A stretch of 64,000 bases of DNA from Agaricus subrufescens (GCA_029945375.1 JAQOTE010000025.1:62001-126000), one strand, 5' to 3'; numbered from the stretch's first letter, positions 1 through 10,934 are shown. Numbers and translations: made by a program. The notes: generated from the letters alone by a model not told the origin.

Positions 1-612
1 GGACAATGATTTCTATGTCCCCTATGTCCATCCCCTGGGGCTATACATTAGTATGTATCTCTAAGTAACATATGACTTATGAGACCAAATGCATCCATAC
101 AAAAAAGACCCCAAATATTCCCTTTATGAAACTCTTCAAATGTCTTCTTGTGATACTGTGCACTCATGGTTTTGAGTGAAAGTATGTAATCTTGTTGTGA
201 TATTCCTTGAGTAGTCATGCCTGCAGGTAAACCGTTGCTTGTTCTGATTCTTTGATATTATCAAAGAAGACAATGAACTTTCTTGGCTTTGGCATGCTGT
301 CTTGCCAATTATATAGTATGAGGAAGTTGAGATTGTGATACAAAGATGAGGGGTAGACTATTTCATGAACCATCAATGCAATATTGGGTTGTTCATTTGA
401 ACACAACAGATCAACTGTGTTTGATGAACTCATGTGCAAGAGCTTCCAAGTTTCATTAAGTAGAGGTACTGGAAAAGTTGTGGAGGTAAGGTAGAAAGGC
501 ATGAAATGGGGTATGAGGCCCCTGATGATCCCAACAGTGAGATATGCCTTCCTGAATTTGCCCCACTGAGTTATGCAGTGGGCCTTGTCAAAAATGAATG
601 TGAGAATGCACT

Positions 613-1263
613 TGTTAAGACTACAACCGCAGAGTCAGAACTAGGCGGTCCCGATTTGGGGATAGGCATTGACCTCAGCAACACAAAGGTGCACTGTGCC
701 CTCCAGCAGGTTCTGGATGCCTAGAGAGCAATAGTGGAAAAGAATGTGAGTTGCAGGACACTTAGTGGAAAGGTAGGAATCAAGAGGGAATATAATCTAA
801 GTCAATTTCAGACTGAGGAATAGATACAGGAATGCGGAACTTATATACAAAGGTGTACAGGAGTAAAGTACAGAAAAGGAATAGTTCTGGATAATAGAAA
901 TAGGAATCAGAATAGAGATACTGTATGGCAATCGCATTGCAATAGGAATGAGTACCAATCCAGATACAGTTGCGTTGGCCGTTGGAAAGTTATGGCCCGC
1001 GTTGCGTTGGTCATAGAGCGACCGTGGGAGCGCAACCATAGTCCTGGAAAGGAACTATGGCATAACCGGCCAACCACTACCGGTTCCAGGAAGCGGACTT
1101 ACCAATTAGAGGAACCCAAAAGACAACGGTCCCGAGTGGATCCCATCAAAAGGAAACTTGACAGCGGGATTCCTTGGAATGTACCGGAAATGGAATTGGA
1201 ACATTCTAGATAGAAAAGGAAACGTCAGGAATGATTGGAAAGTTCTGGAAACGGAATATAACA
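613..1263. mobile_element. Solo LTR (family S), TSD GCACT
   Basis: A 651-bp TG...CA segment, starting TGTTAAGAC and ending ATATAACA, is flanked by the 5-bp direct repeat GCACT (608-612 and 1264-1268). A second member of the family, with its own TSD, lies at 43995-44642. No internal retroelement sequence is present, so this is an LTR left by LTR-LTR recombination. It is inserted between helicase blocks of the RecQ pseudogene. Compared with the other copy it has lost many CpG dinucleotides to TpG or CpA. Confidence 0.9.
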
Positions 1264-1500
1264 GCACTGAGTAAAAGATGACATGTTCTATAGTTTCTTG
1301 AGTCTGTCACTTGAGACTAGGATTTCAGGGTTGGTAATGATGACTTGATATTTTCCAGACTCCAGATCCTATTTTCAATGAGAGAGAGACCTGGGCTTAC
1401 AGGTGTCAAACAAGGTACATACTTTGAATGTCTTTGCTGATGCATTTTTGGCAGAGACAGCAATGACCAAGATCCCAACTTTCTGCAGCTCCCTGGCCTG

Positions 1501-1707
1501 TGTCGGAAAACTGAAATTAACCTGATCAAGCTAGATCAGTTTACGTTTGCCTGATTTTACCAAATCAGATACCATTAGCCTTCGGGTTCATGACCCTGTA
1601 AGATCAGGTAAGATCAGGCAGTCTGATCAGGGTGGGTCAGAAAGAATCAGGCCATTTTTCAGATCAGGCAAACATAAGGGGATCAGGCTAGTTTTAGTTT
1701 TCCGACA
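1501..1707. mobile_element. MITE, 207 bp, TSD TG
   Basis: The segment starts TGTCGGAAAACTGAAATTA and ends with the near-perfect inverse (TAGTTTTAGTTTTCCGACA), so it has terminal inverted repeats of about 25 bp. It is flanked by a 2-bp TG duplication (1499-1500, 1708-1709). The interior is rich in GATCAGGC-like words in both orientations, and most of the element can fold back. Removing it and one TG restores the helicase frame (aspartate, glutamine, then AREL). That makes it an insertion and not ancestral sequence. No coding capacity. The autonomous partner is unknown. Confidence 0.85.
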
Positions 1708-1985
1708 TGATCCTGAGCAAGCACATTAAGAGGACTGATAACAAAAAGAATCTTGATGTGTTTGTCCTCATTGGCCCTGAGCAAAGGGATCCAGAAGGAT
1801 AGAGTTTTGCTGGCCCCAGTTTGGACACAGCCAATCACATCTTGGTGGGAATACATGGCCCTTGCAGCTTCTATTTGATACCAACAAGCTTGCTTATTAA
1901 ATCTTTTTTGAACTAGATCCTGGATACACTTGGATGTCCACAGTGAGATGGGTTCTTTGAGCTGCTGAGCTGGGATCTGGGACAT

Positions 1986-3519
1986 GGCAGTAGGCCTCTA
2001 CATGATGGTATATAAATAGCTTAATTGGTTTTCCAGAAATAATATGTTTAATGCTTGTACTAATGCAGTATGTTAGAAAGTAGGTGTGAGGCTTGGTGAT
2101 GGCCAATTCACATATGTCTCCAGCACCTCACCGATGCTTGCCAAATGAAGTTTGTAATCACTTCACATGATTTGCAAGTTCAGTGAGGGACTGGGAAGGA
2201 GCCTGGGGAGTTGGCAATCTCAGCCAAATTAGTGTGCTGATTTATCAGTGCACAGCCACCCAAAATGTGTTGTCACTACTTTGACCATGTATTCCATTGA
2301 CATGGGCTCCTTTCAATGTAAAGGCAGCCTCACAGGCAAATGTAATGGTTTAGTGCTGTAATTAGAGCACCATGGCCTATGTCACAAGTGTAGAAACTTA
2401 GTATTGGTGTCAATCTTGTCCAAAGTGTTGCATTTGTCACATATGTCACACATGTATCTCAGTCACTTCCAAGCTTGATTGTTCTCCCTTTTCTGAACAT
2501 CCTGCACCATATATAGCAAAAAATACTTTATGGATAAGATTTTGGAGCAAATATCTTTTAATTGGCTTGAGAGTTGTACAAGCAGATGGGGGTAGAGCCC
2601 CAGGAGATATATTATCTCATTTTGGAGTTGAATTACAAGAACTCTCAAGCCAATCAATTTGAATAATCAAGTAGACTAATCAACTTCTACAAGTTGAGAC
2701 CATTTAAGCTGCTTGTTGACTCAGAAAAGGGAGGCAACACTTTCTGCTTCTACTTTAGGAAGAACAAATATGAGCAAACAATACATCAGTTTGGCTGAGA
2801 TTGCCAACTCCCAATTAGTGTGGGACTTGGCAATGTCAGGCTCCTTCCCAGCTTGCTCAACAAGTTTGTATGTCTGGCAAATAGAACCACACACTGGGCT
2901 GCCACCCAGCATCCTCATCAACAGGTCACCCATCTGCATGATACCCTGTCTCCCATCCATGCCCCAACCTGATAAAGATGTGAGCACCAAATTGTTAAAG
3001 TCAGACTACTGACTCTCCTTGCATACTTATCATGCATTAAACATCTAGGACTGGATTATGACATCTGACCAAGTCCCCACACATACAATATACCAGTGCA
3101 CATAAAATGTTTAAAATCTTTGAAGTATTATTGAATGTCAATGTTTTCAGATATATTTTGGAATTTTCACATGATTCAATCCTAGAGTATTATAGGTAGA
3201 ATATATCAAGTACAAGCCTAACAAATGTGCTATAGCAGCAAATTGACTTTAAAATAGTATGAATTACCTAAAATTAGATATTGTTGAGTTTAACCAGCCT
3301 CTTAATATGAGTTTTGCCAAAATACAGTAAATAAATATCAATAGTGAGGTAAAAGTTAATGAATTTCTACCTAATAGATTATTACATCTATAGAACAGCA
3401 TATAGATGGATTCTGATATCATATCAGCAGCATTTGATCAGATATTGATGGCATCAATACCAAATCTACCACTTGTAGCTTTGATAGCCAGAAAACAGTA
3501 TCCTCTGCCTTGATAAGTA
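1986..3519. other. AT-rich repeat-derived spacer without gene
   Basis: No convincing reading frame was found. An imperfect inverted duplication pairs about 2185-2230 with about 2795-2865 (shared core gggaaggagcct, then gagttggcaatctcagcca), with about 30 nt missing from the left arm. The stretch looks like decayed transposon sequence, but I could not assign a family. Confidence 0.5.
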
Positions 3520-3660
3520 GAAGCATCCATAGATAGATGCTGTGCATAAATCATAATTTGTACAGAGCTTTGTAAGTATCAATGTACTGTTCTAACAGTT
3601 TGAGATCTATATGTATCCTACAGTTGGTTGATAGCAAGGCCCATAACCTGTTGACTGTAT
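3520..3660 (-). mobile_element. Internally deleted Copia remnant (LTR end plus PBS)
   Basis: 3520-3597 closely matches the terminus of the Copia 1 LTR (mirrors 25280-25355 and 30875-30950, ending tctaaca). After 42 nt comes gcccataacc-tgttg at 3640-3654, the same half-tRNA primer-binding signature and LTR start seen in both full Copia elements. This juxtaposition is what remains if almost all the interior was deleted. Divergence is much higher than in the other copies, so it is old. Confidence 0.6.
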
Positions 3661-3761
3661 ATGACATAAATACATATGAGTCTTCAGGTGATAGGAACAA
3701 CTGAAGACAAGAGAAAGAAATGCAGCAAGTATATATGAGATCACATGATTATTCCTATGTA

Positions 3762-6700
3762 TCACCTGACTATTCTACTAATGTCTTTATGAATTTTAAC
3801 ATAAGGAACAATATGATAACTGTTCCCACATTTATCTCCTGCAAAAAAAGCAACTTGGCCATTGAAAACTGCTCCACATATAAGCACAGGAAGATCTGGT
3901 GATTCTTGCAAAAACAGTTTTGTCTGATTATCCATAAACTTGAGAAATGGAATGAAAAGATTATTTACAAACTGCAGTTCATGAATTGAGTTACTTACAT
4001 GCTGAACCAGGAATTGTAGAAGAGGAAATGATGAGTCACAGACCCCAGGTCACCAACAGATGGACTTACCCACTGATTTCCAGGAATTGTGGAAAAGGAA
4101 ATGATGAGCCACAGACCCCAGGTCACTGACAAATGGACTTACAGGCTGATCCAGGAATTGTAGTAGAGGAAATGATGAGCCACAGACCCCAGGTCACTAA
4201 CAAATGGACTTACAAACTGATCCAGGAATTGTGGAAAAGGAAATGATGAGTCACAGACCCCAGGTCACCAACAGATGGACTTACTAGCTGATCCAAGGAT
4301 TGTTGAAAAGGAAATGGTGAGTCAGAGTCACCAACAGATGGACTTACATACTGATCCAGGAGTTGTGAAAGAGGAAATGATGAGTCACAGATCCCAAGTC
4401 ACCAACTGATAGACTTACCATCTGGTCCAGGAATTATGGAACAGAAATAATGAGCCACATACCCAGGTCACCAACAGATGGACTTACATACTGATCCAGG
4501 AGTTGTGAAAGAGGAAATGATGAGTCACAGATCCCAAGTCACCAACTGATAGACTTACCATCTGGTCCAGGAATTATGGAACAGAAATAATGAGCCACAT
4601 ACCCAGGTCACCAACAGATGGACTTACATACTGATCCAGGAGTTGTGAAAGAGGAAATGATGAGTCACAGATCCCAAGTCACCAACTGATAGACTTACCA
4701 TCTGGTCCAGGAATTATGGAACAGAAATGGTGAGTCATAAATCCCAGTTCACTAACAGATGAACTTACAGGCTGATCCAGAAATTGTGGAAGAGAAATTA
4801 ATGAGCCACAGACCCTAGGTCAACAAAAGATAGACTTACATTCTAATCCAGGAATTGTGGAAGAGAAATTGTTAAGCCACAGGCCCCAGGTCACCAAAAG
4901 ATGGACTTACAGGCTAATCCAGGAATTGTGGAAGAGAAATTGATGAGCCACAGACCCCAGGTCACCAACAGATGGACTTACAGACTAACCCAGGAATTGT
5001 GGAAAAGAAATGATAAGTCACTGATCCCAGGTTACCAACAAATGAACTTACATCCTGATCCAGGAATGATGGAAGAGGAAGATGAGTCACTGATTCCAAG
5101 TCACCAACAGATAGACTTACATCCTGATCCAGGAATTGTGGAAGAGAAAATGGTCAGTCACAGACCATGCCTTAGTAACTGACATACTTACCTTTACAAC
5201 TGTATAATTTTCATTATTGTCATAGTCAATATTCAGGTCTTTCAAATGGACCTTCTTAAACATGTCACTATTACCAGCCATGTGTGGATATTCCTGTAGC
5301 AATAGTGAGAGTGTGAAACACTTGATTTTATGTATGATATTACCCCCCAAGTTTCGAATGCTCGTTTAACAAATGAAAATATGATGTCAGGACATCGAGC
5401 GAGGGGACCATGGTTGTACTTCCATAGATGAATCATGTTAATGTTTTGTAAGGAGTTTAAAAACTCATTGTGCTTTCGCTGGGACTCCGACGTGACCCCT
5501 CCACGAGCCTCATGCCTCTCAACCATCTGATTCACTAGTGCTTGACCCATATCCTCGAGAATGCTTGTGGTGAATAGCGTAGCGTCTTTTTCTGAGATTC
5601 CTTGTATTTTGTTTTTAAACGAACTAGTACCAGAGGCTGAACACCAATATGAGCATTCTCTAAACATGATCATCAGCATACCCAAACATACCAGTATTCT
5701 CCCCAAAATATGTATACCACAAGTTGAGATAGCCCAATAGTGCGTCGACCTCTACATCATGCACATCAATATAGAACTCTCCTGATCTTTGTGCGTCTGT
5801 CAAGTAGTCGGGGAAAGAAGCGTGTAAGAAGGTCAATGGTGTTGTGTGTGCTTCTTCCCAAGGCGGTATCCTAAGTGTCGATATACATTTCGTGAGAGCA
5901 GGATAGACTTGATGAAGCCCTAGCTGGAGAATCACGGCCATGCCTCTGAGAGTTCTAGATCCTGACCAAGGGGAAAGCCCTAAAGCAGTGTCGCTGCGGA
6001 ATGACAATGCCAGGCCAAGCAAGAGTTTTGTTATGGGTAACAACTCAGGTGGGATTCTCAAGAGAATCTCCCTATACAAGTTATCGAGATGCCTGAAAGG
6101 CTGCTCCGTACTCGGAACATTCTTCGAACCATCAATAGCGGATAAGACACGATCGAGTCGTGAGATAGGATTAGAGTGATCAGGATCTTTGATGAAACGA
6201 ATCGCAGTTTGCGCAAAAATGAAGTGGCCAGAGGAAGCAGCAGCTAGTCTGGCGAGGACAGCATTTCCAGGCCAATCATCCGAGGTAGGGCCAGGAAATT
6301 CGTCTCGTATAGTGCGGAAGCTGTCAACCAAGAAGCGTCGAACATCATCACGAGCATCCGGGGCATCGATGAAGATAGAGTGTGACTCAAACTGGCCTTG
6401 TATAGAGGCCTCTTTGAACGTGTTGGTTATATGGAGCTCCGGACGACTCGCGATAATCCACGCGAGGGGCGCATCACGATGCTCCCGTGTAAACTTGCTA
6501 ATGATTCGGATAATGTCCCGTTGCGGGTCCACACCCTCGACCTCGTCAAGTCCATCCAGTAAGATGGCCACGGGTGGCCCACCCGCTCCAATCTTCCTCA
6601 TTACGAATGGCTCGGTGATGAAGGCCTGGAATTGAGTGTTCATATTTTTCATGAAAATGTCGGGGTTGATAGTGATTAGGTCCACGATATAGTTCCGGTA

Positions 6701-7485
6701 GGCCTCAATACGATGAGCGAGTTGATTCGCGATAGTAACGAGGATACGGTTTGGGTCATCACGATTGTTTGGTCGCGAAACAAACACAGAAACGACGCGA
6801 TCCCCAATTTCTTCCGCAAAGGTTTGCATAATGGCAGTTTTGCCGACCCCAGCAGGCCCACTCAGCAGGAAAAGGGATTTCAAGCGGGAGATGTCGTTGA
6901 ACCAGGTAAGGAGTAATTCCAGAATTGCTTCACGTGTGCCGGGATGACATCTGGGAGAGTATTGGCGTGAAGAATCATCATGAGCTGCACCATCGATGAT
7001 ATACTTTAGAAGCAATCCCATAGCTAGGGATAAGACAAGACGAATCGGTAGAATTCTCGAGTAGATGACATAGCGATCCTCACCATAGCGTATTTTATCC
7101 TCTCCTGGAGTTTCCATCATGATGGAATTAGTTATAGTGAAGTTGTGGGCTCCGGAGAAGAGGCTGCCGGAACCAGGGAGAACTGCGACAATCATGAACG
7201 GCTGATTATCGTGAAAGCATACAAAGAAATGCACCTTGCATGTGCGGAGAAGCCATGGCGAGGCCTTGGGAAACGGATTGAGGGACTACGTCTGTTGTAG
7301 ACATCGGGTGGAGGGCCTGAAGAGGGCCTGATGCGACGATAAGCTATGACTGTACCTTCAAGCACAAAGAGCATAAGCATACCAGAGGTTGCCGAGTCAG
7401 ACATAGCAGAGCTTCCAGACCCAGATTGATCGATCGTGTTGCCAATACGCCTTCGTTTAGTTTGCCTGGACTCGGGGGGCGGCAT
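3762..7485 (-). CDS. NACHT-domain NTPase (NLR-like), copy 1
   Basis: A STAND-type NTPase of the large agaricomycete NACHT family, which is implicated in non-self recognition and programmed cell death by homology only. The model has six exons: 7383-7485, 7235-7327, 5692-7182, 5344-5636, 5192-5293 and 3762-4001. All phases agree, giving about 773 aa. The N terminus has a basic KRRR stretch, then the family signature FSGAHNFTI before PRCHPGTR, Walker A GPAGVGKTA and Walker B ILLDGLDEV, followed by an ASRPE sensor-like motif. No WD40, ankyrin or TPR repeats are visible downstream. The last two exons lie in AT-rich sequence and flank the micro-exon minisatellite. They could instead be a separate small gene starting at the ATG at 5279-5281. 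The first four exons are well supported; the tail is tentative. Confidence 0.75.
4002..5191 (-). repeat. Intron minisatellite with a codon between splice sites in every unit
   Basis: About 17 tandem units, mostly 71-73 bp. Three copies of a 140-bp dimer cover about 4341-4735. Read on the minus strand, every unit ends in a pyrimidine-AG acceptor, followed by exactly 3 nt, then GTAAGT, the same donor that closes the upstream exon at 5192. The 3-nt cores sit at 5121-5123, 5052-5054, 4982-4984, 4911-4913, 4840-4842, 4769-4771, 4699-4701, 4628-4630, 4559-4561, 4488-4490, 4419-4421, 4348-4350, 4285-4287, 4214-4216, 4143-4145, 4070-4072 and 3999-4001. They read D D S P N P M Y M Y M Y L F P W H, with no stop. 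The final triplet is the first codon of the last exon, which itself contains GTAAGT three bases in. Confidence 0.85.
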
Positions 7486-8307
7486 GATTTTGAGTGCTAC
7501 AAACAGAGAACAAAGGTCGTGCTCAGAGGACCGATACAAGAATCGTAGAGGTTTAGCGTTCGTGCCACACACCTACGAGTAGAACCTTCGTGAGTGGGGA
7601 TGTGTGCGAGCAGAGTTGGGTTACAAAGACGAAGCTGTGCTGGCCTCGCGCCTACAACGGTACTAAAGAGGCATCCCACGAATGGTCACACTACCAACTG
7701 CTCGATCTCGAGTGCTGTGGTTGTACCAACTATAAACCATGAGCATATCTAATATATTGCATGTGTAATTCAGAATGCATAATGCCCCGCTGCAGGACAT
7801 AAGAATAAGAGGAGTCGAGGGAACGAAGATAAATATTCCTGTCAACGGACCCCACCTGAAAATCTTCGCGTTTACAATGACCACAGACTCATGCTACAAT
7901 AACATGACAATAACACCAGCCAAAACTAGCATTATCCCATGCTGATAGCCCTTTCCAAATTGTTTGGGACATTTCGTTCCTATAGAACCCTCCTTTTGCC
8001 TTGCAGGATCAGGGGGGGCTGTACCGCAAGAGAATGGGATTTGATACTTGGTTTTTGTGATTAGTACATAGACGTACTTGTACTGCTGCTCCTGCATATG
8101 CGTAACCCCAACCCGTATGAATTCTCGACCTATGGTCGTGGGTACAGTTCCTCGTAAGTCGACCCGCGTTCATCTGTACGTTTGTAAAAGATCCTTTGGA
8201 GGCAGTCAGGAGCGAGAACAGGGCATTTAACAATAGAGTCGCATTTCTGGGAGCCCCGATTACCACACAACGCGAATGTATCTATTCAATACGTTTAAAC
8301 TTGATGT
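7486..8307. other. 5' region of NACHT 1 and 3' flank of SDH4 pseudogene
   Basis: No gene recognised. About 8190-8307 is similar to 61765-61873 downstream of the intact SDH4 (shared blocks around caggagcg and cgcatttct), so the duplicated block includes the 3' flank. The remainder presumably holds the NACHT 1 promoter. Confidence 0.5.
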
Positions 8308-9060
8308 TCATGCAACCCATGCTCTCGCAATAAGCTCAGTGAGACCTTGAGAACGGAAGATCAGCTCTCAGACAAGACAATGACCATGGCAATTGAACGA
8401 CAACATACCAATATCATTAATATAAATTTGGTAGATACCGACAAGAACTCCAACCGTCACCGTTCGTAAAGTCTATGTGGCGATTCTACCGAGGACGGAG
8501 AATTACGAGGATGAAGGTAATCCGCAAGGATGCGGTCACACTAAAGAGGTGATACTAAGCAGGTTTGAACTGAACGAGGATGTAATGCACGTACCCTGAT
8601 GTAAGAATGAATGATCAAGCTGACACAGAGGAGTTTATCAAGGATAGGATGTGTAGTTGCGCTAGCAACAAAGGCGACAGTAGCGAGGGGACCGAGACCA
8701 GCAAAGAGTAGACATTCGAATGCCCAGTGAAAAGAATTCGCAGAGCTCGGAGGAAGAAATGCTGGACGGTCATTTACAGTGCCTGTAGAAATTGTGCAAG
8801 CTACAAAGAATCAGTAGCCTAGTTAACAAAATGGCATATCGCAGACATACACAAAATAGCGCGACGCGCAATGGCTCTCGGAAGCCTGTGGCCATTTACA
8901 GTGCCTGTAGAAACAGCACAAGCTGCGAAAGATCAATAATCTAACATGTAGGATAACATATGTTTGACAGACTCTACAAGGCGGCCCAGAGCACAGCGCG
9001 ATGCGCAACAGCCCTCGGAAGATTTGCACGAAGGATGAGATCGATGAGATTGGAGGCCAT
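8308..9060 (-). pseudogene. SDH4 (CybS) pseudogene
   Basis: A decayed paralogue of the intact SDH4 at 61874-62482, with the same start context (MAS), the same ending (ITELIA-like, then AWVA and stop) and the same intron positions. Lesions: a 122-bp tandem duplication (8771-8892 and about 8893-9014) doubles the exon 1 end, intron 1 and exon 2 start; exon 3 has a 1-nt deletion in the segment encoding RKFP and a TAG where the intact copy has Trp; the IVHSHIG motif that carries the haem-proximal His has become IIHSYIR. Exon 2 is still readable (HWAFE, then PHPILD-like). It cannot make a working membrane anchor. Confidence 0.9.
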
Positions 9061-9732
9061 GGTCAACGACAGACGAGTGATTTGCATAACCCTAGGGTTA
9101 GAGCCGTCTCTATAAATAATGTGACCGCGATCTACCTAATAGACAAGATCCCTTTCGTAGTAGAATCCAACCTTCCTCTTCCAATATCCTCTGTATTAGC
9201 TACGACCACTGGGTTCTCCTTCTTGCCCATATTGCTGCCATCCCCACTCTTCGAATCCCATACTCAAATTCTCATCACATTCTCATCCCCTGCACCGTGC
9301 ACACGACATCTCCAGCTGGCCCGACACAACTAAACAACACTCGTGTTGTACCGGGATATAAGCGATGAAGATTTATTTCCGTTGCGATGGCGTACGAAGG
9401 ATGTGCACCTGTGGTACTATTGATGGTGGCATCGTTCGTCCCCCCACCCAAACAGAGGAGAGAGGAATGCAAGGAGCCGTGTGTTATATTCCCAGCGTAT
9501 GTGTTTTGAATGCGGTAGCTACTAGCCAGACAGATCCATGTGTCAACTGGGTCATGTGAATGGAGATTTGTTATTGAGGCGATATACTACACAACAAAAA
9601 GTACAGAATGCGGCGCTTTAAAGTCGCAGTCCAAGAAAGATTAAGCGATAACCGAGGGAGTCTATGGTAAGAGGGGACACCGACTAAGTATACACACATG
9701 CAGCAGGAATCAAAATGGAGGAAAAGAAGAAT
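9061..9732. other. Intergenic, no gene seen
   Basis: Between the SDH4 pseudogene start and the NAA30 stop. Only short frames lacking family features are present. The left edge continues the homology to the SDH4 5' flank for a few tens of bases. Confidence 0.4.
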
Positions 9733-10640
9733 TCAACGAGTCGAAATATAATCATCATCTTCCTCGTCAGAGTATGGAATGACTTTGATGGCACGGTAAG
9801 GAGGTCGCCTGGGGTAGGAGGACCTCGTGGGAGACGCATTGGATGAATTATCCGAGTTGTCACCGGAATCAGAAGGAGATACGGCAAGAACCAACCTAAA
9901 GGCGTCTTTGCCGTTGAGATAGAACCGATACAGCCGTTTCTCACGTATGAAACCAAGTGATTCATAGAGGGAGAGAGCAGCGCAATTATCAAATTCTGTT
10001 TCGAGGATAATCTGGACAAGTCGAGTGAGTGGCGGGCGAGAAGAAGAGAAGAGAGAACGGACCTCTTCGACGCCATCCTCTTTCATGGCATCAATGGAAT
10101 TGCGGACGAGGGTACTAGCTAGAAGAAGGAGAGAAAATAAACAAGAGAGACCGCACCAAGGTTGATGGATATCCCCGTTCATCTGTAAGATGTCCGGTGA
10201 GGATGGAAAGGAAGGGGGAAAGTTGGACGGACCTATGCCGCGTTTTCGCCAGTCTTTGTTGACGCTGAGCATAGCGATGTATCCACGATTGGATCTGTTG
10301 CGATGGAGGCTCTGTTTGCAGACAATGACACCTATGGGATCAGAATTGACGGGATCGCCTGCGTATGCCTGGAGTGGGGGAGGGTATTAAACGATTGGGA
10401 TGGTTGGAAGAGAGAAAACGCGTACCAGGAATGAGAGATGGGGCCTACGGGGGTGGGGTAGAAGTGTGTCACGCGAGAGGCTCCCGGGAAATGAAGAGAC
10501 AGGACTGACCACTGGTGGAGAAAGTAGCGGAAGGTGTAGATGACGTACGGCTCGCTGAGTTCGCTCTGGACGAGGGCCATGATGCGGGGGAGGTCGGCCT
10601 CGCCGGCGTACTGGCGGTAGTAGATCTGCGGGGAAGTCAT
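9733..10640 (-). CDS. NAA30: N-alpha-acetyltransferase 30 (NatC catalytic subunit)
   Basis: A GNAT-fold acetyltransferase of the Mak3/Naa30 type, which acetylates N-terminal Met followed by a hydrophobic residue as the catalytic subunit of NatC. The model has five exons: 10510-10640, 10426-10444, 10233-10368, 10063-10118 and 9733-10011. All phases agree, giving 206 aa. Exon 2 is only 19 nt. Landmarks: LSEPYVIYTFRYFLHQW near the N terminus, the acetyl-CoA site pattern RGYIAML with WRKRGI (R/Q-x-x-G-x-G/A), ETEFDNCAALSLYESLGF, and the family C-terminal block RLYRFYLNGKDAFRL. A Ser- and acid-rich tail of about 45 residues ends the protein. Several donors are GTCCGT or GTCAGT rather than GTAAGT. 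It is divergent from BiP, with 294 bp between the starts. Confidence 0.93.
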
Positions 10641-10934
10641 GGTTGGGGAAGAAGAGGGTCGTGGATGTGACAGCGGGCGTGACGGGTGATCATTCCGCGT
10701 GTGCGAGGCGGCTGTCGGGTGGCGAGCAGCAGCCGTGTGGCCCGTGCGCTGGTCTGCAGGCGACACGTATCGCCTGTGTTTTCCCGAAAAACAGCTGTGG
10801 GGGATGCCACGTCTTCGGAGGGAGCGAGGCAGTTCCGGGGTCACGTGAGGGCCACGTCCCAAGTGACACGTCATTTCGGGTGGCAAATAAATAGGCAGAT
10901 TTGTGCACCGCAAGTCCCTTGTCCCTCATCCACC
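10641..10934. promoter_or_regulatory. Divergent NAA30/BiP promoter with UPR-like ACGT elements
   Basis: A 294-bp gap serves both genes. It holds a cluster of bZIP-type ACGT-core sites: TGCCACGTC around 10805-10813, TCACGTGA 10841-10848, CCACGTC 10852-10858 and TGACACGTCA 10864-10873. An AAATAAATA TATA-like box lies at 10885-10893, 42 bp before the BiP ATG. ACGT-core (CRE/UPRE-like) sites are the known targets of Hac1/XBP1-type factors, so induction of BiP by ER stress is the natural reading. Binding itself is inferred. Confidence 0.6.

Larger units (their letters stand above)
1..1985 (-). pseudogene. RecQ-like DNA helicase pseudogene, partial
   Basis: Minus-strand pieces together resemble a RecQ-family ATP-dependent 3'-5' DNA helicase. 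In order they are: the N-terminal block with a degenerate Walker A (QTGASKT, where the family has GAGKT) and the SPLN-like block (1710-1985); a continuation ending in VIITNPEIL near 1285-1385 after a probable short intron; a DEAH-like box changed to FDKAHC with ITQWG following (about 560-612); the end of helicase domain 1 and start of domain 2 (215-502); and GMDIGDIEI at 5-40. The copy is broken by a solo LTR, a MITE, stop codons near 140-215 and lost catalytic residues (GxGKT to GASKT, DE to DK). RecQ-like copies of this type are abundant in agaricomycete repeats, so it is probably repeat-derived rather than a host housekeeping helicase. It continues beyond base 1. Confidence 0.8.

Noticed and set aside
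2721..2990. Open frames on both strands
   Set aside because: Short, no similarity recognised, AT-rich repeat context and part of an inverted duplication.
4901..5182. 93-residue plus-strand ORF over the minisatellite
   Set aside because: It is a by-product of the repeat period; the splice-signal pattern is on the other strand.
4002..5191. CRISPR-like array
   Set aside because: Eukaryotic locus; unit variation is spread through the repeat and there are no unique spacers.
6189..6635. Plus-strand ORF inside NACHT 1
   Set aside because: Shadow of the conserved NACHT coding frame on the minus strand.
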